Shown: positions 1 through 8,532 of the stretch, piece after piece
How the letters are laid out: the number at the start of each line of letters is the position of its first letter
How positions within the stretch are numbered: the first letter of the stretch is position 1
DNA from: Vulcanococcus sp.
GTDB lineage: Bacteria > Cyanobacteriota > Cyanobacteriia > PCC-6307 > Cyanobiaceae
DNA: 64,000 nt
Assembly (NCBI GenBank): GCA_019264575.1
Contig: JAHUZV010000022.1
Coordinates: 1-64,000 of the forward strand
Direction: 5' to 3'
Notes under the pieces: model-generated
Databases searched by the model: none
What the model saw: the letters and a program-made list of their open reading frames with translations, nothing else
What the model was told of the DNA's origin: nothing
Made by a program: the position numbers and the translations under genes

Positions 1-356
1 CTCTGCCGCTGGCCAAGGCCGCTGAAAACCCTTCAGGCCCCGCCGGCAAAGGCGCGCAGGTGTACTGCTTCATGCGCAACTCGGGCAACAACCATGAGGT
101 GAGCTGGCTCGCCGCCTACGCGCTGATCAAGCGCCAGAGCGCCAGCCTGTTCAAAACCTCGCCGGAGCACGCCGCGGTGATGATCACGGAAGCTGTGGTT
201 CAGAACCCGGGCACCTTCCCCGACTGCGGCAAATACCTCGGTGATCTCTATGCGAGCGCAGCTCAGGAGCAGCAACAACAGCAGCAGCGCGAAGCCGCCA
301 CGGGCAGCAGCAGCAGCGAAGGCGGCGCAACGCGGAGCGAGCGCTACGCCTACTAA
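1..356 (+). CDS. Conserved small cyanobacterial protein, 5'-truncated by the window edge
   Basis: The frame is open from the first complete codon at position 3 to the TAA ending at 356, so only the C-terminal part of about 117 residues is present. A GTG at 60 lies in frame, but the reading continues upstream, so the true start is probably outside the window. The segment has a conserved-looking core (YCFMRN, then a region rich in aromatic and charged residues ending near CGKYLGDLY), followed by a low-complexity tail of Gln, Ser and Gly. It resembles a small family common in picocyanobacteria that I tentatively recall as DUF6554; no function can be given. Its 3' end overlaps the next gene by about 107 bp in another frame, and a CAG-type trinucleotide run near 270-320 is shared by both. 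Confidence 0.6.
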   Translation, partial: LPLAKAAENPSGPAGKGAQVYCFMRNSGNNHEVSWLAAYALIKRQSASLFKTSPEHAAVMITEAVVQNPGTFPDCGKYLGDLYASAAQEQQQQQQREAATGSSSSEGGATRSERYAY

Positions 357-765
357 GCGAGCCGCCCTGGCTTCTGCCGCAGCCCTGGCCCTAGCGCTGC
401 TCGGGGGGTGCGCGAGCGCCCCGAGCGATCCCACCACTACCTTGCCCGGCCTGGGCGACTGCCTGCGGCAGGTGGAGATCAAGCGCCTGAAGAAAGCGCT
501 CAACCGCTGCGATGGCGTGGTGGAAGCCCACCCCCAGCAACCGCAGCCCCGCAACGAACGAGCGCTCTTGCACAGCCTGGCGGGCGATAACCAAGCCGCC
601 TGCCGCGACAGCCTGGCGGCCGAACAGCTGCTGAAGCAACGTCCCAAAACAACGTCGCCCGATCCGTTGCTGGTGGAGGAGATTCAGCTCAGGGCCAAGA
701 GCTGCCGCAGCCTCACCAGCGCTCCAGAAGCTGGCGCACCATCCCCGGCAGGCTCCGCCGGCTGA
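250..765 (+). CDS. Putative lipoprotein with TPR-like helices
   Basis: This 171-residue protein has a hydrophobic stretch ending in a lipobox (LLGGC, Cys at about residue 54), which predicts a lipid-anchored envelope protein. The part after the Cys is helical and has CDGV.../RNERALL-type pairs resembling a degenerate tetratricopeptide repeat. The 40-residue N-terminal region rich in Ala, Ser and Lys before the signal core is unusually long. The only conventional starts are ATG 250 and GTG 241, both inside the upstream gene, so the start is uncertain. A nearer non-standard start after 356 is possible. The 3' end overlaps the convergent SNF2 gene by 53 bp. Confidence 0.55.
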   Translation: MRAQLRSSNNSSSAKPPRAAAAAKAAQRGASATPTKRAALASAAALALALLGGCASAPSDPTTTLPGLGDCLRQVEIKRLKKALNRCDGVVEAHPQQPQPRNERALLHSLAGDNQAACRDSLAAEQLLKQRPKTTSPDPLLVEEIQLRAKSCRSLTSAPEAGAPSPAGSAG

Positions 766-2302
766 GCAGCTGCTCGATCCGCGCCGCTTTGCTGGCGATC
801 AGATCATCCACCAACAGATCAGCCACGCCCAACTGCAACCAGTGGCACTGCAAGCTGCCCTGCATGCCGATGCGGTGGCAGCGATCTTCCGCCTGTTCCG
901 CATCTCCCGGAGTCCAGGGACGCTCCAGCATCACCACATGGCGGGCGCGGTGCAGGGTGAATCCCAGGCCTCCAACCCCGAAGCTGGCGATCAGCAGGCG
1001 GGCTTCACCGGCTTGAAAGCGATCCACGATCGACTGCCGTTCAGCCGGCGGCTGACGGCCCGTGAGCAACACACCGCCAAGCCGGCTGTGTAACAACTCG
1101 GCAGCGGCCACAAACGCGCTGAACAGCACCACCGCTTCGCCCTGATCCAGCAGCCGCTGCACCAGGGCGGTGGCCGCCGGCAACTTGTATTCAGCGCTGA
1201 TCTGCCGCAGGGCCGTGAACACCGCCAACACTTCGGCATCGCGCCGCACCAGCCCCGCCTCAGCCCGGCGGCGGTAGTCGTCGATCTTGAGCTGAAGGCG
1301 ATGCTGAAAGCCGCGCCCTTCCGCCTCGCTGAGCTCCACCGGCACCAGCAGCCGCTGCTTGGGTGGCAGATCCAGGCAATCCTGCTTGCGGCGATGCAGC
1401 ACCAGCGGCCGGGTGAGGCGCTGCAGCTCCTCGAGATGGGTGGCGCCCATGGCCTGCCACTGACGCTTGCCGCCCCGCTCCAGCCAATGGCCCTGGCAGT
1501 AGCGCTCCTCAAAGGCCCGCTGATCGGCTGCCAGGGGATGACCAATGGCGGCCAACAGCGGAAACAGCTGGACCGGCCGGCCGTTCTTCATTGGCGTGCC
1601 GCTGAGCAACCACACCGCCCGCACCCGCGGATGGCGACTGAGGCGCAAAAAGGCCTGGGTGCGGCTGGCCTGAAGGTTCTGGGCGTAGTGGGCTTCATCG
1701 GCGATCAGCACCGTGCCGGCGGGTGGCAATCCATCGGGCAAACGCGCCCAACTGAGCAACTCGAGCTGCAGTTGCAGCGCCGAGGCCTCCTGTTGCCAGT
1801 GGCGATGCAACCCAGCCGGCGCCACCACCACGATGCGGCAGTCAGCCGCACGCACCATCGCCCGCGCGGCCGCAAGGGCCGTGAGCGTTTTGCCGAGCCC
1901 CATGGCATCGGCCAGCACGGCACCCCGCCGCGCCAACAACCAACGCGCCGCGGCCCGCTGATGGGCAAACAACACCCGCCCATCCGGCAGGGGCTCCTGC
2001 AACTCCGCGAGCTGCACAAGCGTGCGATGGGGCGGCAGGGGCGGCAGGGGCTGCTCGAACCACGCAAACCATTGCTGAAGATCGGGGTCGACAGCAAAAC
2101 GGCCCCCGAACTCACGGCGCAGCACCGCCGCGGCCTCCAACGGAAACTGCCAGCAGCCGCGCCGCGCCATCCACTGCCCGCGCGGCCGCACGGCCCTCAG
2201 CTGAGCCTGGGTGACGGCATCGAACGGCAGCTGCACCTCAATGCATCCCGAGGCACCCAAGCGGATCAGGCAACGGGGCGGCGCTGGTGACGGGGCAGGC
2301 AA
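713..2302 (-). CDS. SNF2-family DEAH-box helicase/ATPase, compact form
   Basis: The protein has 529 residues. Walker A is DAMGLGKT at 132-139 and the DEAH box is at 202-205. The SGTPMKN motif III, a C-terminal RecA lobe and the motif VI region (GVGGLGF...ERPWTPGDAEQAEDRCHRIGM) follow in the right order. The first 80 residues look like a small strand-rich module with similarity in style to the HARP/SMARCAL1 substrate-binding domain. Proteins of this kind translocate on double-stranded DNA and remodel protein-DNA or fork structures using ATP. Only the two helicase lobes and the short N-terminal part are present, unlike bacterial RapA or larger SNF2 proteins. The gene is transcribed toward the upstream lipoprotein gene and overlaps its end. 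Confidence 0.88.
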   Translation of the reverse strand: MPAPSPAPPRCLIRLGASGCIEVQLPFDAVTQAQLRAVRPRGQWMARRGCWQFPLEAAAVLRREFGGRFAVDPDLQQWFAWFEQPLPPLPPHRTLVQLAELQEPLPDGRVLFAHQRAAARWLLARRGAVLADAMGLGKTLTALAAARAMVRAADCRIVVVAPAGLHRHWQQEASALQLQLELLSWARLPDGLPPAGTVLIADEAHYAQNLQASRTQAFLRLSRHPRVRAVWLLSGTPMKNGRPVQLFPLLAAIGHPLAADQRAFEERYCQGHWLERGGKRQWQAMGATHLEELQRLTRPLVLHRRKQDCLDLPPKQRLLVPVELSEAEGRGFQHRLQLKIDDYRRRAEAGLVRRDAEVLAVFTALRQISAEYKLPAATALVQRLLDQGEAVVLFSAFVAAAELLHSRLGGVLLTGRQPPAERQSIVDRFQAGEARLLIASFGVGGLGFTLHRARHVVMLERPWTPGDAEQAEDRCHRIGMQGSLQCHWLQLGVADLLVDDLIASKAARIEQLLSRRSLPGMVRQLLERW

Positions 2303-2502
2303 GAGACGACGCGGCGTTGCTGGGCCGTGGCTACGGAGCCGTGTTGTCGCTCCGCGGAATCACTGCATCGTCGCGCAGCGATGTTGATTCTAAGGAACCC
2401 CTAGCTGGATGCAAGAACCGTGATCAAGCGTCAAAACTGCATCGCTCGACACATTGACATCCCTGCCACTGCAGGCAAACTCTTGGCAACCGAGCCAAGC
2501 GG
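2303..2502. other. Intergenic promoter region between SNF2 and HNH genes
   Basis: This 200-bp divergent spacer holds no convincing gene. A TTGACA hexamer at 2454-2459 followed about 17 bp later by CAAACT could serve as a promoter for the HNH gene, but the -10 match is weak. Short inverted repeats around 2365-2385 (CATCG...CGATG) are the only other structure seen. Confidence 0.3.
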
Positions 2503-2877
2503 ATGCACGCCAGGGATGCGGTTTTCCTTGAAGATCTGTGCCCCAAACTTCGCGTTCGACGCTGGAGACAAAATCTCCACTCCTTTACACACAAGACCTG
2601 CATTTACTGCGGCAAACCATCTGAATCGATCGATCATGTAATGCCGCAAAGCCGGGGTGGGCTGAGCACCACCGAAAACTGCGTGCCGGCCTGCCTCGCC
2701 TGCAACGGCCGCAAAAGCGATGCCGATGCCTTCGAGTGGTATCGCCGTCAGCGCTTCTACGACCCCCGCCGCGCCATGGCCATCCGCGCCTGGACGGACG
2801 GGGACCTACGCCTAGCGATGCGGCTCTTGCAGTGGGCAAGCCCCGGCCCTTCAGGCCTCGAACTGCAGGCGGCCTGA
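2503..2877 (+). CDS. HNH endonuclease-domain protein
   Basis: This 124-residue protein contains a zinc-coordinated HNH module. A CxxC knuckle (CIYC) is followed by SIDHVMPQSRGG, which carries the catalytic Asp-His, then an Asn-containing NC....C..C element (CLACNGRKS). The central 50 residues match the HNH fold used by many nicking or restriction nucleases. The conserved flanks (an N-terminal ARDAVFLEDLCPKLRVRRW region and a C-terminal YDPRRAMAIRAW region) recall a family kept in nearly all picocyanobacteria, so it is probably a housekeeping DNA-processing enzyme. Its substrate is unknown. ATG 2503 is the natural start because the conserved region begins immediately after it. Confidence 0.85.
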   Translation: MHARDAVFLEDLCPKLRVRRWRQNLHSFTHKTCIYCGKPSESIDHVMPQSRGGLSTTENCVPACLACNGRKSDADAFEWYRRQRFYDPRRAMAIRAWTDGDLRLAMRLLQWASPGPSGLELQAA

Positions 2878-2897
2878 ACCAACCGGCCCCGCGCCGC

Positions 2898-3149
2898 TCA
2901 CCAGATCCGGCAAGCCGCCGCACCGTTGTGGCGCTCGCAGATCTCCGCCTGAGCGCGCGGCTGCTCCGGTGCCAGCAGGGCGGCGCCCAGCACCAGGCCC
3001 AGCACCGCGGGCAGCAACAGACCACGGACGCGCACCCGCGTGCGCCCTGGAACGCGCAGCGCGGAACGCTGCAGACCATGGGCCACGGGCAGCGCATGGG
3101 CCACCGACAGGGGAGTAGAGAAACAGGAAGCGGTCATCGCCGAATCCAA
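2898..3149 (-). CDS. Small exported or membrane-anchored protein
   Basis: This 83-residue ORF (or 79 residues if the ATG at 3137 is used) has a positively charged segment followed by a hydrophobic stretch (GLLLPAVLGLVLGAALLAP) and an AQA signal-peptidase-like site. A short mature tail with two Cys (ICERHNGAAACRIW) follows. This layout predicts a signal peptide and a tiny, possibly disulfide-bonded periplasmic peptide. I recall similar small proteins ending in C-x-W in marine Synechococcus, but no function is known. The start lies about 20 bp from the start of the divergent SDR gene. Confidence 0.6.
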   Translation of the reverse strand: MDSAMTASCFSTPLSVAHALPVAHGLQRSALRVPGRTRVRVRGLLLPAVLGLVLGAALLAPEQPRAQAEICERHNGAAACRIW

Positions 3150-3169
3150 GCAGTGATACAGGTGTACTC

Positions 3170-4084
3170 ATGACCTCCCGCGCTGTCAACCCGGGGGCCA
3201 GGGTGCTCGTGGTGGGCGGGGGCTACAGCGGCGAGCGCTTCGCCCGCGCTGCAGCCGCTCGCGGCGCCCAGGTGTGGCTCACGCACCGCCGCAACAAACC
3301 AGAGCAGCCAACGGATCCGGACGCTGCAGCACTCCACTGGCTGCACTTCGATGCCGAAACCCAGGCGATCCCGCCCCTGCCCGAGCAGCTCAGCCATGTG
3401 CTGATCACCCTGCCGCCCGATGCCACAGGCTCGGACGCCGCGCTGGAGCACCTGCTGGGACCCCTGCGTCACCAGCCTCTGCGCTGGCTGGGCTACCTCT
3501 CCACCACCGGCGTCTATGGCGACAGCCAGGGGGCCTGGGTGGATGAGCACTCCCCCACCCAGCCAACACTGCCCCGCAGCCAGGCCCGGCTGCAGTGCGA
3601 GCAGCACTGGCTCAGCAGCGGGCTACCGGTGCAGAGCTTCCGTCTACCAGCGATCTACGGCCCAGGGCGCTGTCCGTTTGAGCAGTTGCGCAGCGGCCAG
3701 GCACGGCTGGTGCACAAACCCAGCCAGGTGTTCTGCCGCATCCATGTGGACGACATCGTGGGGGCCCTGCTGCACGCCACAGATCAACCGGAGGGGCGCC
3801 GGCCGGCCGTGATCAACGTGAGCGATGACGCCCCCTGCCCATCCAGCGAAACGCTGGGCTACGCCGCACACTTGCTGGGCTGCAAGCTGCCGGCTGTGCA
3901 GCGCTTCGAGGCGATCGCCCCGCAGATGAGCTCGATGGCCCTGAGCTTCTGGGCCGACAACCGCCGCGTGCGCAACCACTTGCTCTGCACGGAACTGGGC
4001 TACCAGCTGCGTTACCCCAGCTACCGGGAAGGGTTTGCCGCCAGCCTGGCGGAAGAGCAAGCGACTAACGCCAAGCAGCCGTGA
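3170..4084 (+). CDS. Atypical SDR-family NAD(P)-binding protein (YeeZ-like)
   Basis: This 304-residue protein has an N-terminal Rossmann fold with the nucleotide-binding loop GGGYSGERFA near residues 16-25. A segment resembling the SDR active-site strand follows (LGYLSTTGVYGD), and then a YGPGR motif typical of extended or atypical short-chain dehydrogenases. It resembles the YeeZ/epimerase-like family found in all cyanobacteria. The substrate is not known, and the standard YxxxK pair is not obvious, so it may be a redox-sensing or non-catalytic member. It is a single gene, followed 5 bp later by the converging end of a small membrane-protein gene. Confidence 0.8.
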   Translation: MTSRAVNPGARVLVVGGGYSGERFARAAAARGAQVWLTHRRNKPEQPTDPDAAALHWLHFDAETQAIPPLPEQLSHVLITLPPDATGSDAALEHLLGPLRHQPLRWLGYLSTTGVYGDSQGAWVDEHSPTQPTLPRSQARLQCEQHWLSSGLPVQSFRLPAIYGPGRCPFEQLRSGQARLVHKPSQVFCRIHVDDIVGALLHATDQPEGRRPAVINVSDDAPCPSSETLGYAAHLLGCKLPAVQRFEAIAPQMSSMALSFWADNRRVRNHLLCTELGYQLRYPSYREGFAASLAEEQATNAKQP

Positions 4085-4089
4085 TGGAA

Positions 4090-4248
4090 TCAGGTTTGTG
4101 AGTTGGGCTCATCCGAGGCATCCGGATCAGGCACAAACGGCACACCCACGTCGTGCAGCAGCCGGTTCCAGTGCAGCTCCACCCAACCGCTCTCCACCCC
4201 TTTCACCAGGCCGAAGGCGATCAGCAGCAACAACAACCAGCGCAGCAT
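4090..4248 (-). CDS. Small single-span membrane protein
   Basis: This 52-residue ORF starts at the ATG on the minus strand at 4248. One membrane helix (LRWLLLLLIAFGLVKGV) is followed by an aromatic-rich amphipathic part and an acidic Pro/Asp tail. Such small proteins of unknown function are conserved beside pdxA in picocyanobacteria as far as I recall. Its start codon shares the palindrome CATG (4246-4249) with the pdxA start on the other strand, so each promoter must lie inside the neighbouring gene, or one of the two starts is different. A longer frame extends upstream to 4341, but that part is antisense to conserved pdxA sequence. Confidence 0.6.
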   Translation of the reverse strand: MLRWLLLLLIAFGLVKGVESGWVELHWNRLLHDVGVPFVPDPDASDEPNSQT

Positions 4249-5266
4249 GCTCCACTCAGCCAGCCCCACGCACGCTAAGCGGGTTCGCCTGGCCGTCTCC
4301 CTGGGGGATCCGGCCGGGATCGGCGCCGAGGTCACGCTCAAAGCCCTGGCCCAGTGGCCCGCCGATCAGCCTTCCCCGCTGCTGGTGGGCTGCCGCCGCT
4401 GGCTGAAGCGCACCTATCAACAGCTGAACTCCTGCAGCACGGCTCCCCTCGCCGACCCAGCCGCGCTGGAGGTGCTGGATCTCCCCCTGGAGCAGCCACT
4501 GGCACCTGGGCAAGCCGGCGCCGCCAGCGGTCACGCCAGCTTTCAATGGCTCAGCGCCGCTGTGGAAGAGGTGCTGAGCGGCTCCTGCAGCGCCTTGGTC
4601 ACTGCACCAATCGCCAAGCACGCCTGGCACGCCGCCGGCCACCATTACCCAGGCCAAACCGAACGCCTGGCCGAGCTGTGCGGCATGGCAGCCGCCTCGA
4701 TGCTGTTCACCGCGCGCTCACCCCAGAGCGGCTGGCGCCTCAACACCCTGCTGGCCACCACCCACATCCCGCTGGCGGCCGTGCCGCAGCAGCTAAGCGA
4801 GCAGCTGATCTGCCACAAACTGGATGTGCTGCTGGCCTTCTGCGAGCGCTTCCAGCCGCAGCCGCGGCTGGTGGTGGCTGGCCTCAATCCCCATGCCGGC
4901 GAGGCGGGGCAGCTCGGCCGCGAGGAGGTGGACTGGCTGATCCCCTGCCTGGAGCAGTGGCGGCAGCGGCATCCGCAGGTTGAGCTGATCGGACCTCTAC
5001 CGCCCGATACCTGCTGGCTCGACGCCGGCTTGGCCTGGCGCGGGGAGCAAGCCCGAGCCGCCGACGGATACCTCGCCCTGTATCACGATCAGGGCCTGAT
5101 CCCGGTGAAGCTGCTGGCCTTTGATCAGGCCGTCAATACGAGCCTCGGTCTGCCATTTCTACGCACCTCACCCGACCACGGCACGGGGTTTGACATCGCC
5201 GGGCGTGGCATTGCCAGGGCAGCGAGCATGCGGGCTGCCCTCGACACGGCGCTCGAGCTGGCTTAG
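4247..5266 (+). CDS. pdxA: 4-hydroxythreonine-4-phosphate dehydrogenase
   Basis: PdxA oxidises 4-phosphohydroxy-threonine in the DXP-dependent pyridoxal phosphate pathway; it acts in the cytosol and needs NAD(P) and a divalent metal. The 339-residue protein has the family opening LAVSLGDPAGIG, the TAPIAKHAWHAAG...PGQTE region with metal-binding His, the H in LALYHDQGLIPVK, and the C-terminal signature SPDHGTGFDIAG. The length is normal. ATG 4247 is chosen because the conserved fold begins about 14 residues later; the open frame extends back to 4103 without family similarity. The stop overlaps the accB stop by three bases (convergent). Confidence 0.95.
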   Translation: MLHSASPTHAKRVRLAVSLGDPAGIGAEVTLKALAQWPADQPSPLLVGCRRWLKRTYQQLNSCSTAPLADPAALEVLDLPLEQPLAPGQAGAASGHASFQWLSAAVEEVLSGSCSALVTAPIAKHAWHAAGHHYPGQTERLAELCGMAAASMLFTARSPQSGWRLNTLLATTHIPLAAVPQQLSEQLICHKLDVLLAFCERFQPQPRLVVAGLNPHAGEAGQLGREEVDWLIPCLEQWRQRHPQVELIGPLPPDTCWLDAGLAWRGEQARAADGYLALYHDQGLIPVKLLAFDQAVNTSLGLPFLRTSPDHGTGFDIAGRGIARAASMRAALDTALELA

Positions 5267-5736
5267 CCCGGCTTCACGCGCATCAGCACCTGACCGAACT
5301 CCACGGGAGTGCCGTTTTCCACGAGGATCTCCACTACCTCGCCACTCACTTCCGACTCCAGCTCGTTCATCAGCTTCATCGCCTCCAGGATGCAGACGGT
5401 CTGGCCGACGTTGATGCGGGCACCGAGCTCCACGAAGGCCGGATCACCCGGGGAGGGCGCGCGGTAGAAGGTGGCCACCATCGGTGCAGTGATCTCCACC
5501 AGATCGCTGCGCACGGCAGGAGCAGCGGGCGGTGCCACGGAAGGCGTGGCAGGGGCGGCGGGCGCAGGGGCAGGCATGGCGGCAGGTGCGGCCTGCATCA
5601 CCACCTGGGGCTGGCTGGCCGGCAGGTTGCGCCGCAGCTCGAGGCGGAAGTCGTCGCCTTCGAGTTTGAGCTCCTGGATATCGCTCTCGCCGAGCAGAGC
5701 GATCAGCTCCCGCAGTTGGTTGTGATCGAGTTGCAT
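5263..5736 (-). CDS. accB: Biotin carboxyl carrier protein of acetyl-CoA carboxylase
   Basis: AccB carries the biotin that shuttles carboxyl groups between biotin carboxylase and carboxyltransferase in malonyl-CoA synthesis. The 157-residue protein has an N-terminal helical segment (LDHNQLRELIALLGESDIQELKLE), an Ala/Pro-rich flexible linker at about 45-75, and a C-terminal biotinyl domain with the biotinylation motif EAMKLMNE. It lies 5 bp downstream of efp and is almost certainly cotranscribed with it, an arrangement usual in cyanobacteria. Confidence 0.96.
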   Translation of the reverse strand: MQLDHNQLRELIALLGESDIQELKLEGDDFRLELRRNLPASQPQVVMQAAPAAMPAPAPAAPATPSVAPPAAPAVRSDLVEITAPMVATFYRAPSPGDPAFVELGARINVGQTVCILEAMKLMNELESEVSGEVVEILVENGTPVEFGQVLMRVKPG

Positions 5737-5741
5737 GGCGA

Positions 5742-6302
5742 TCAGTTCTCGCGGCCGAGATAGCTATCGGTGCGGGTATCGATCTTGATCTTTTCGCCGA
5801 TCGAGAGGAACAGCGGCACCATCACCTGGGCGCCGGTTTCCACAATCGCGGGCTTGGTGCCGCCAGTGGCGGTGTCGCCCTTCACGCCGGGGTCGGTTTC
5901 GGTGATTTCCAGCACCACCGAGTTGGGCAGTTCCACCTCCAGCGGCTTGCCGTTCCAATACACAACGTTCACCTCCATCCCTTCCTTGAGGTACTTGCGC
6001 TGATCGCCGATCTGCTTGGCGGTCAGGCGGGTTTCCTCGTAGGAGGCCATATCCATGAAGACGTAGTCCTCACCCTCCATGTAGGTGTGCTGCAGCACAG
6101 CCTTCTCCAGCTGCGCCTGGGGCACGGTTTCGCCGGCTCGGAAGGTCTTTTCCACCACGTTGCCGCTCTGCACCGCCTTGAGCTTGGTGCGCACGAACGC
6201 AGAGCCCTTGCCAGGCTTCACGTGCAGGAATTCGACAACGCGCCAGACCTGGCCATCGAGCTCAATCGTTGTGCCGGTACGAAAGTCGTTGCTTGAGATC
6301 AT
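5742..6302 (-). CDS. efp: Translation elongation factor P
   Basis: EF-P binds between the P and E sites of the ribosome and relieves stalling at polyproline stretches. The 186-residue protein starts [10 protein letters not shown], and the loop that carries the modified residue in other species is KPGKGSAF (Lys 32 is the candidate). The three beta-barrel domains and the C-terminal [10 protein letters not shown] signature are intact. An upstream open extension to 6917 has no EF-P similarity and lies antisense to the cyclophilin gene, so the ATG at 6302 is the start. It is first in an efp-accB operon, divergent from the cyclophilin with a 67-bp promoter region. Confidence 0.96.
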   Translation of the reverse strand: MISSNDFRTGTTIELDGQVWRVVEFLHVKPGKGSAFVRTKLKAVQSGNVVEKTFRAGETVPQAQLEKAVLQHTYMEGEDYVFMDMASYEETRLTAKQIGDQRKYLKEGMEVNVVYWNGKPLEVELPNSVVLEITETDPGVKGDTATGGTKPAIVETGAQVMVPLFLSIGEKIKIDTRTDSYLGREN

Positions 6303-6369
6303 TCCGGCAGAACGGGTCAGGCCGGATTGTACGGCTGTGCCAGAGTCCGGGCAGAAACGAGGCTGCAGC

Positions 6370-7443
6370 ATGGATCTCAAGCGCTGGCTCCTGGCCTTGG
6401 TGGTGCTGCTGGGCCTGTGGGGCCCCATCGGCGCCGCCCCGGCCAACGCCGCTTTGCCCCCCGGCAATGCCGTGAAGGACCCCACCGCGATCCTGCGCAA
6501 CGCCCTGCCGATCGATGCCCCGGATCTGCAGGAACTGCAGCACCGGCTCGAGAGCACCAGCGACGACCTGCGCGCCAAACGCTGGAGCGCCCTCACCACC
6601 ACAGCACGCCGCAGCCAGACGCTGCTGAGCAGCAAGCGGGAGGCCATTCTCAAGAGCCTGCCCAGCAGCGACCAAACCCAGGGCAACGCCCTGCTGGATC
6701 GGCTCGAAACCCAGCTGCAGGAGGTGACCGCTGCTACCGAGGTGAGCGATCGCGACAGCTTCCTGGAGGCCCGCCGGATGGCTCTGAGCACCATCGGCCA
6801 GCTCGAAGCCCTGCTGGTGGGTGATTTCCCCTTCGAGATCCCGGCTGAATACGCCGATCTGCCCCGTCTGCTGGGCCGGGCCACGGTGGAGATCGAAACC
6901 ACCCAAGGCACCGTCATCGCCGTGGTGGATGGCTACAACGCACCGCTCACAGCCGGCGCCTTTGTGGATCTGGTGCAGAAGGGCTTCTACGACGGCCTGC
7001 CCTTCACCCGCGCCGAAGACTTCTACGTACTGCAAACCGGCGATCCCAAGGGCCCGGAAACCGGCTACATCGATCCGAAAACCAAGGCTGAACGCACCGT
7101 TCCCCTGGAAATCAAGGTCCCCGGCGAAGCCGAGCCCTTCTACAACGCCACCTTTGAAGATCTGGGCCAGTTCACGGCGCAGCCGGTGCTGCCCTTCGCC
7201 ACCCTCGGCACCCTGGGCTGGGCCCATTCCGATGAAGCGCTCAACGACGGATCGTCGCAGTTCTTCTTCTTCCTCTATGAGGCGGAACTCACCCCGGCGG
7301 GCCTCAACCTGGTGGATGGCCGCTACAGCGCCTTCGGCTACGTGGTGGACGGTTTCGATGTGCTCGAGGAGCTCGGCATCGAGGACGGCATCGTGAAGGC
7401 CAAGGTGATCGAAGGGGCCGAGAACCTCCAAGCGCACGCCTGA
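6370..7443 (+). CDS. Lumenal/periplasmic cyclophilin-type peptidyl-prolyl isomerase (TLP40-like)
   Basis: This 357-residue protein has a signal peptide ([25 protein letters not shown]) and a long helical N-terminal region (about 50-150) that resembles the leucine-zipper part of chloroplast TLP40. A C-terminal cyclophilin domain starts near residue 175 ([18 protein letters not shown]). The cyclophilin part is divergent: the typical HRV active-site strand is FTRAED, while [10 protein letters not shown] is recognisable. In plants TLP40 regulates thylakoid phosphatase activity; a role in folding photosynthetic or envelope proteins here is inference. ATG 6370 fits the signal peptide. The thiL GTG start follows 4 bp after the stop. 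Confidence 0.88.
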   Translation: MDLKRWLLALVVLLGLWGPIGAAPANAALPPGNAVKDPTAILRNALPIDAPDLQELQHRLESTSDDLRAKRWSALTTTARRSQTLLSSKREAILKSLPSSDQTQGNALLDRLETQLQEVTAATEVSDRDSFLEARRMALSTIGQLEALLVGDFPFEIPAEYADLPRLLGRATVEIETTQGTVIAVVDGYNAPLTAGAFVDLVQKGFYDGLPFTRAEDFYVLQTGDPKGPETGYIDPKTKAERTVPLEIKVPGEAEPFYNATFEDLGQFTAQPVLPFATLGTLGWAHSDEALNDGSSQFFFFLYEAELTPAGLNLVDGRYSAFGYVVDGFDVLEELGIEDGIVKAKVIEGAENLQAHA

Positions 7444-7447
7444 TCCC

Positions 7448-8431
7448 GTGCGGCTGCGCGACCTGGGCGAATGGGAGCTGCTGCGGCGCCTGGCCGCCTA
7501 CGCCCCGGCCGGCCAGTTCAACGACGACGCCGCCCTGCTGGAGGAGCGCAGCGGCCAGCAACTGGTGGTGAACACCGATGTGCTGGTGGAGGGCGTTCAC
7601 TTCAGTGACGCCACCATCGGGCCGAGGGATCTGGGCTGGCGCGCCGCGGCCGCGAACCTCTCGGATCTGGCGGCGATGGGCTGCACCGAGGTGACCGGGA
7701 TCACCGTGGCCCTGGTCGCCCCCGGCGACACGCCCTGGAGCTGGGTAGAGGGGGTGTACGCGGGCCTGCGCGATGCGCTGGAACCCCACGAAGCCGTGAT
7801 CCTGGGGGGCGACTGCAGCAGCGGCGCCGAGCGGCTGCTCTCCATCACCGCCCTGGGACGCGTGACCAACGGCACCACAATCCGCCGGGGCGACGGCCGC
7901 CCGGGGGACTGGTTGGTGAGCAGCGGCCCCCATGGCCTCAGCCGCCTGGGGCTGGCCTTGCTACTGAATGAGCCAGAGGCCCCCCAGGTGAGCCCAGCGC
8001 TGCGGGCGCGGGCGATCCAGGCGCACCGCCGGCCCAAGCCACGGCTGGATGTCGCCCAAGCCCTGCACAGCTGCCGGCCCAGCGGGCAAGCCTGGCGGGT
8101 GGGTGGCACCGACAGCAGCGATGGCCTGGCGGCCGCCGTGGGCGCGATTGCCGCCACCAGTGGCTGCGGTGCCCTGCTGGAGCGCAGCCAGCTGCCGATC
8201 GACCCCGAACTGGCGCAGCTGGAGGCCGGCGAGCGCTGGTGCCTGGAGGGTGGCGAGGATTTCGAGCTGGTGCTGGCGCTTCCTCCTCGCTGGGCTGAGG
8301 AGCTGCTCAAGGCCTTGCCTGGCGCCAGCTGCATCGGCAGCCTTGTGGAGGCGGAGCCAGGCCTGGTGTGCTGGCAGGAGAGCGGCAAACCGCTGGCGGC
8401 CACGGAGAGCGGCTTCACCCATTTCCGCTGA
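7448..8431 (+). CDS. thiL: Thiamine-monophosphate kinase
   Basis: ThiL phosphorylates thiamine monophosphate to the diphosphate cofactor using ATP. The 327-residue protein has the PurM-like motifs: FNDDAALL for metal and ATP binding, NTDVLVEGVHF, ILGGDCSSG, and the later TDSSDGLA segment. GTG 7448 is the likely start (RLRDLGEWELL is the usual opening). It is coupled to the cyclophilin gene with a 4-bp gap, the same order as in other picocyanobacteria as I recall it. Confidence 0.93.
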   Translation: MRLRDLGEWELLRRLAAYAPAGQFNDDAALLEERSGQQLVVNTDVLVEGVHFSDATIGPRDLGWRAAAANLSDLAAMGCTEVTGITVALVAPGDTPWSWVEGVYAGLRDALEPHEAVILGGDCSSGAERLLSITALGRVTNGTTIRRGDGRPGDWLVSSGPHGLSRLGLALLLNEPEAPQVSPALRARAIQAHRRPKPRLDVAQALHSCRPSGQAWRVGGTDSSDGLAAAVGAIAATSGCGALLERSQLPIDPELAQLEAGERWCLEGGEDFELVLALPPRWAEELLKALPGASCIGSLVEAEPGLVCWQESGKPLAATESGFTHFR

Positions 8432-8461
8432 GGCGGCACCAGTAAGCCCAGCAGCCAGGCA

Positions 8462-8524
8462 CAAAAAAAGCCGCCCTTGGAGGGGCGGCTGAAGCGAAGA
8501 AGCCCAGGGCTTTATGCCCCGGGC
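8462..8524 (-). terminator. Double-hairpin terminator downstream of gap2
   Basis: On the minus strand two stem-loops follow the gap2 stop. The first (8502-8524) pairs nine bases around an ATAAA loop, with one G-U wobble that exists only in the minus-strand RNA. The second (8469-8490) has a perfect 8-bp stem (AGCCGCCC with GGGCGGCT) followed on the minus strand by seven U residues (8462-8468). The second is a classical intrinsic terminator and may also serve the convergent thiL transcript. Confidence 0.8.
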
Positions 8525-8532
8525 AGAACAAC

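Noticed and set aside
5742..6917. EF-P frame extended upstream to 391 codons
   Set aside because: The extra part is antisense to the cyclophilin gene and EF-P similarity begins exactly at the ATG at 6302.
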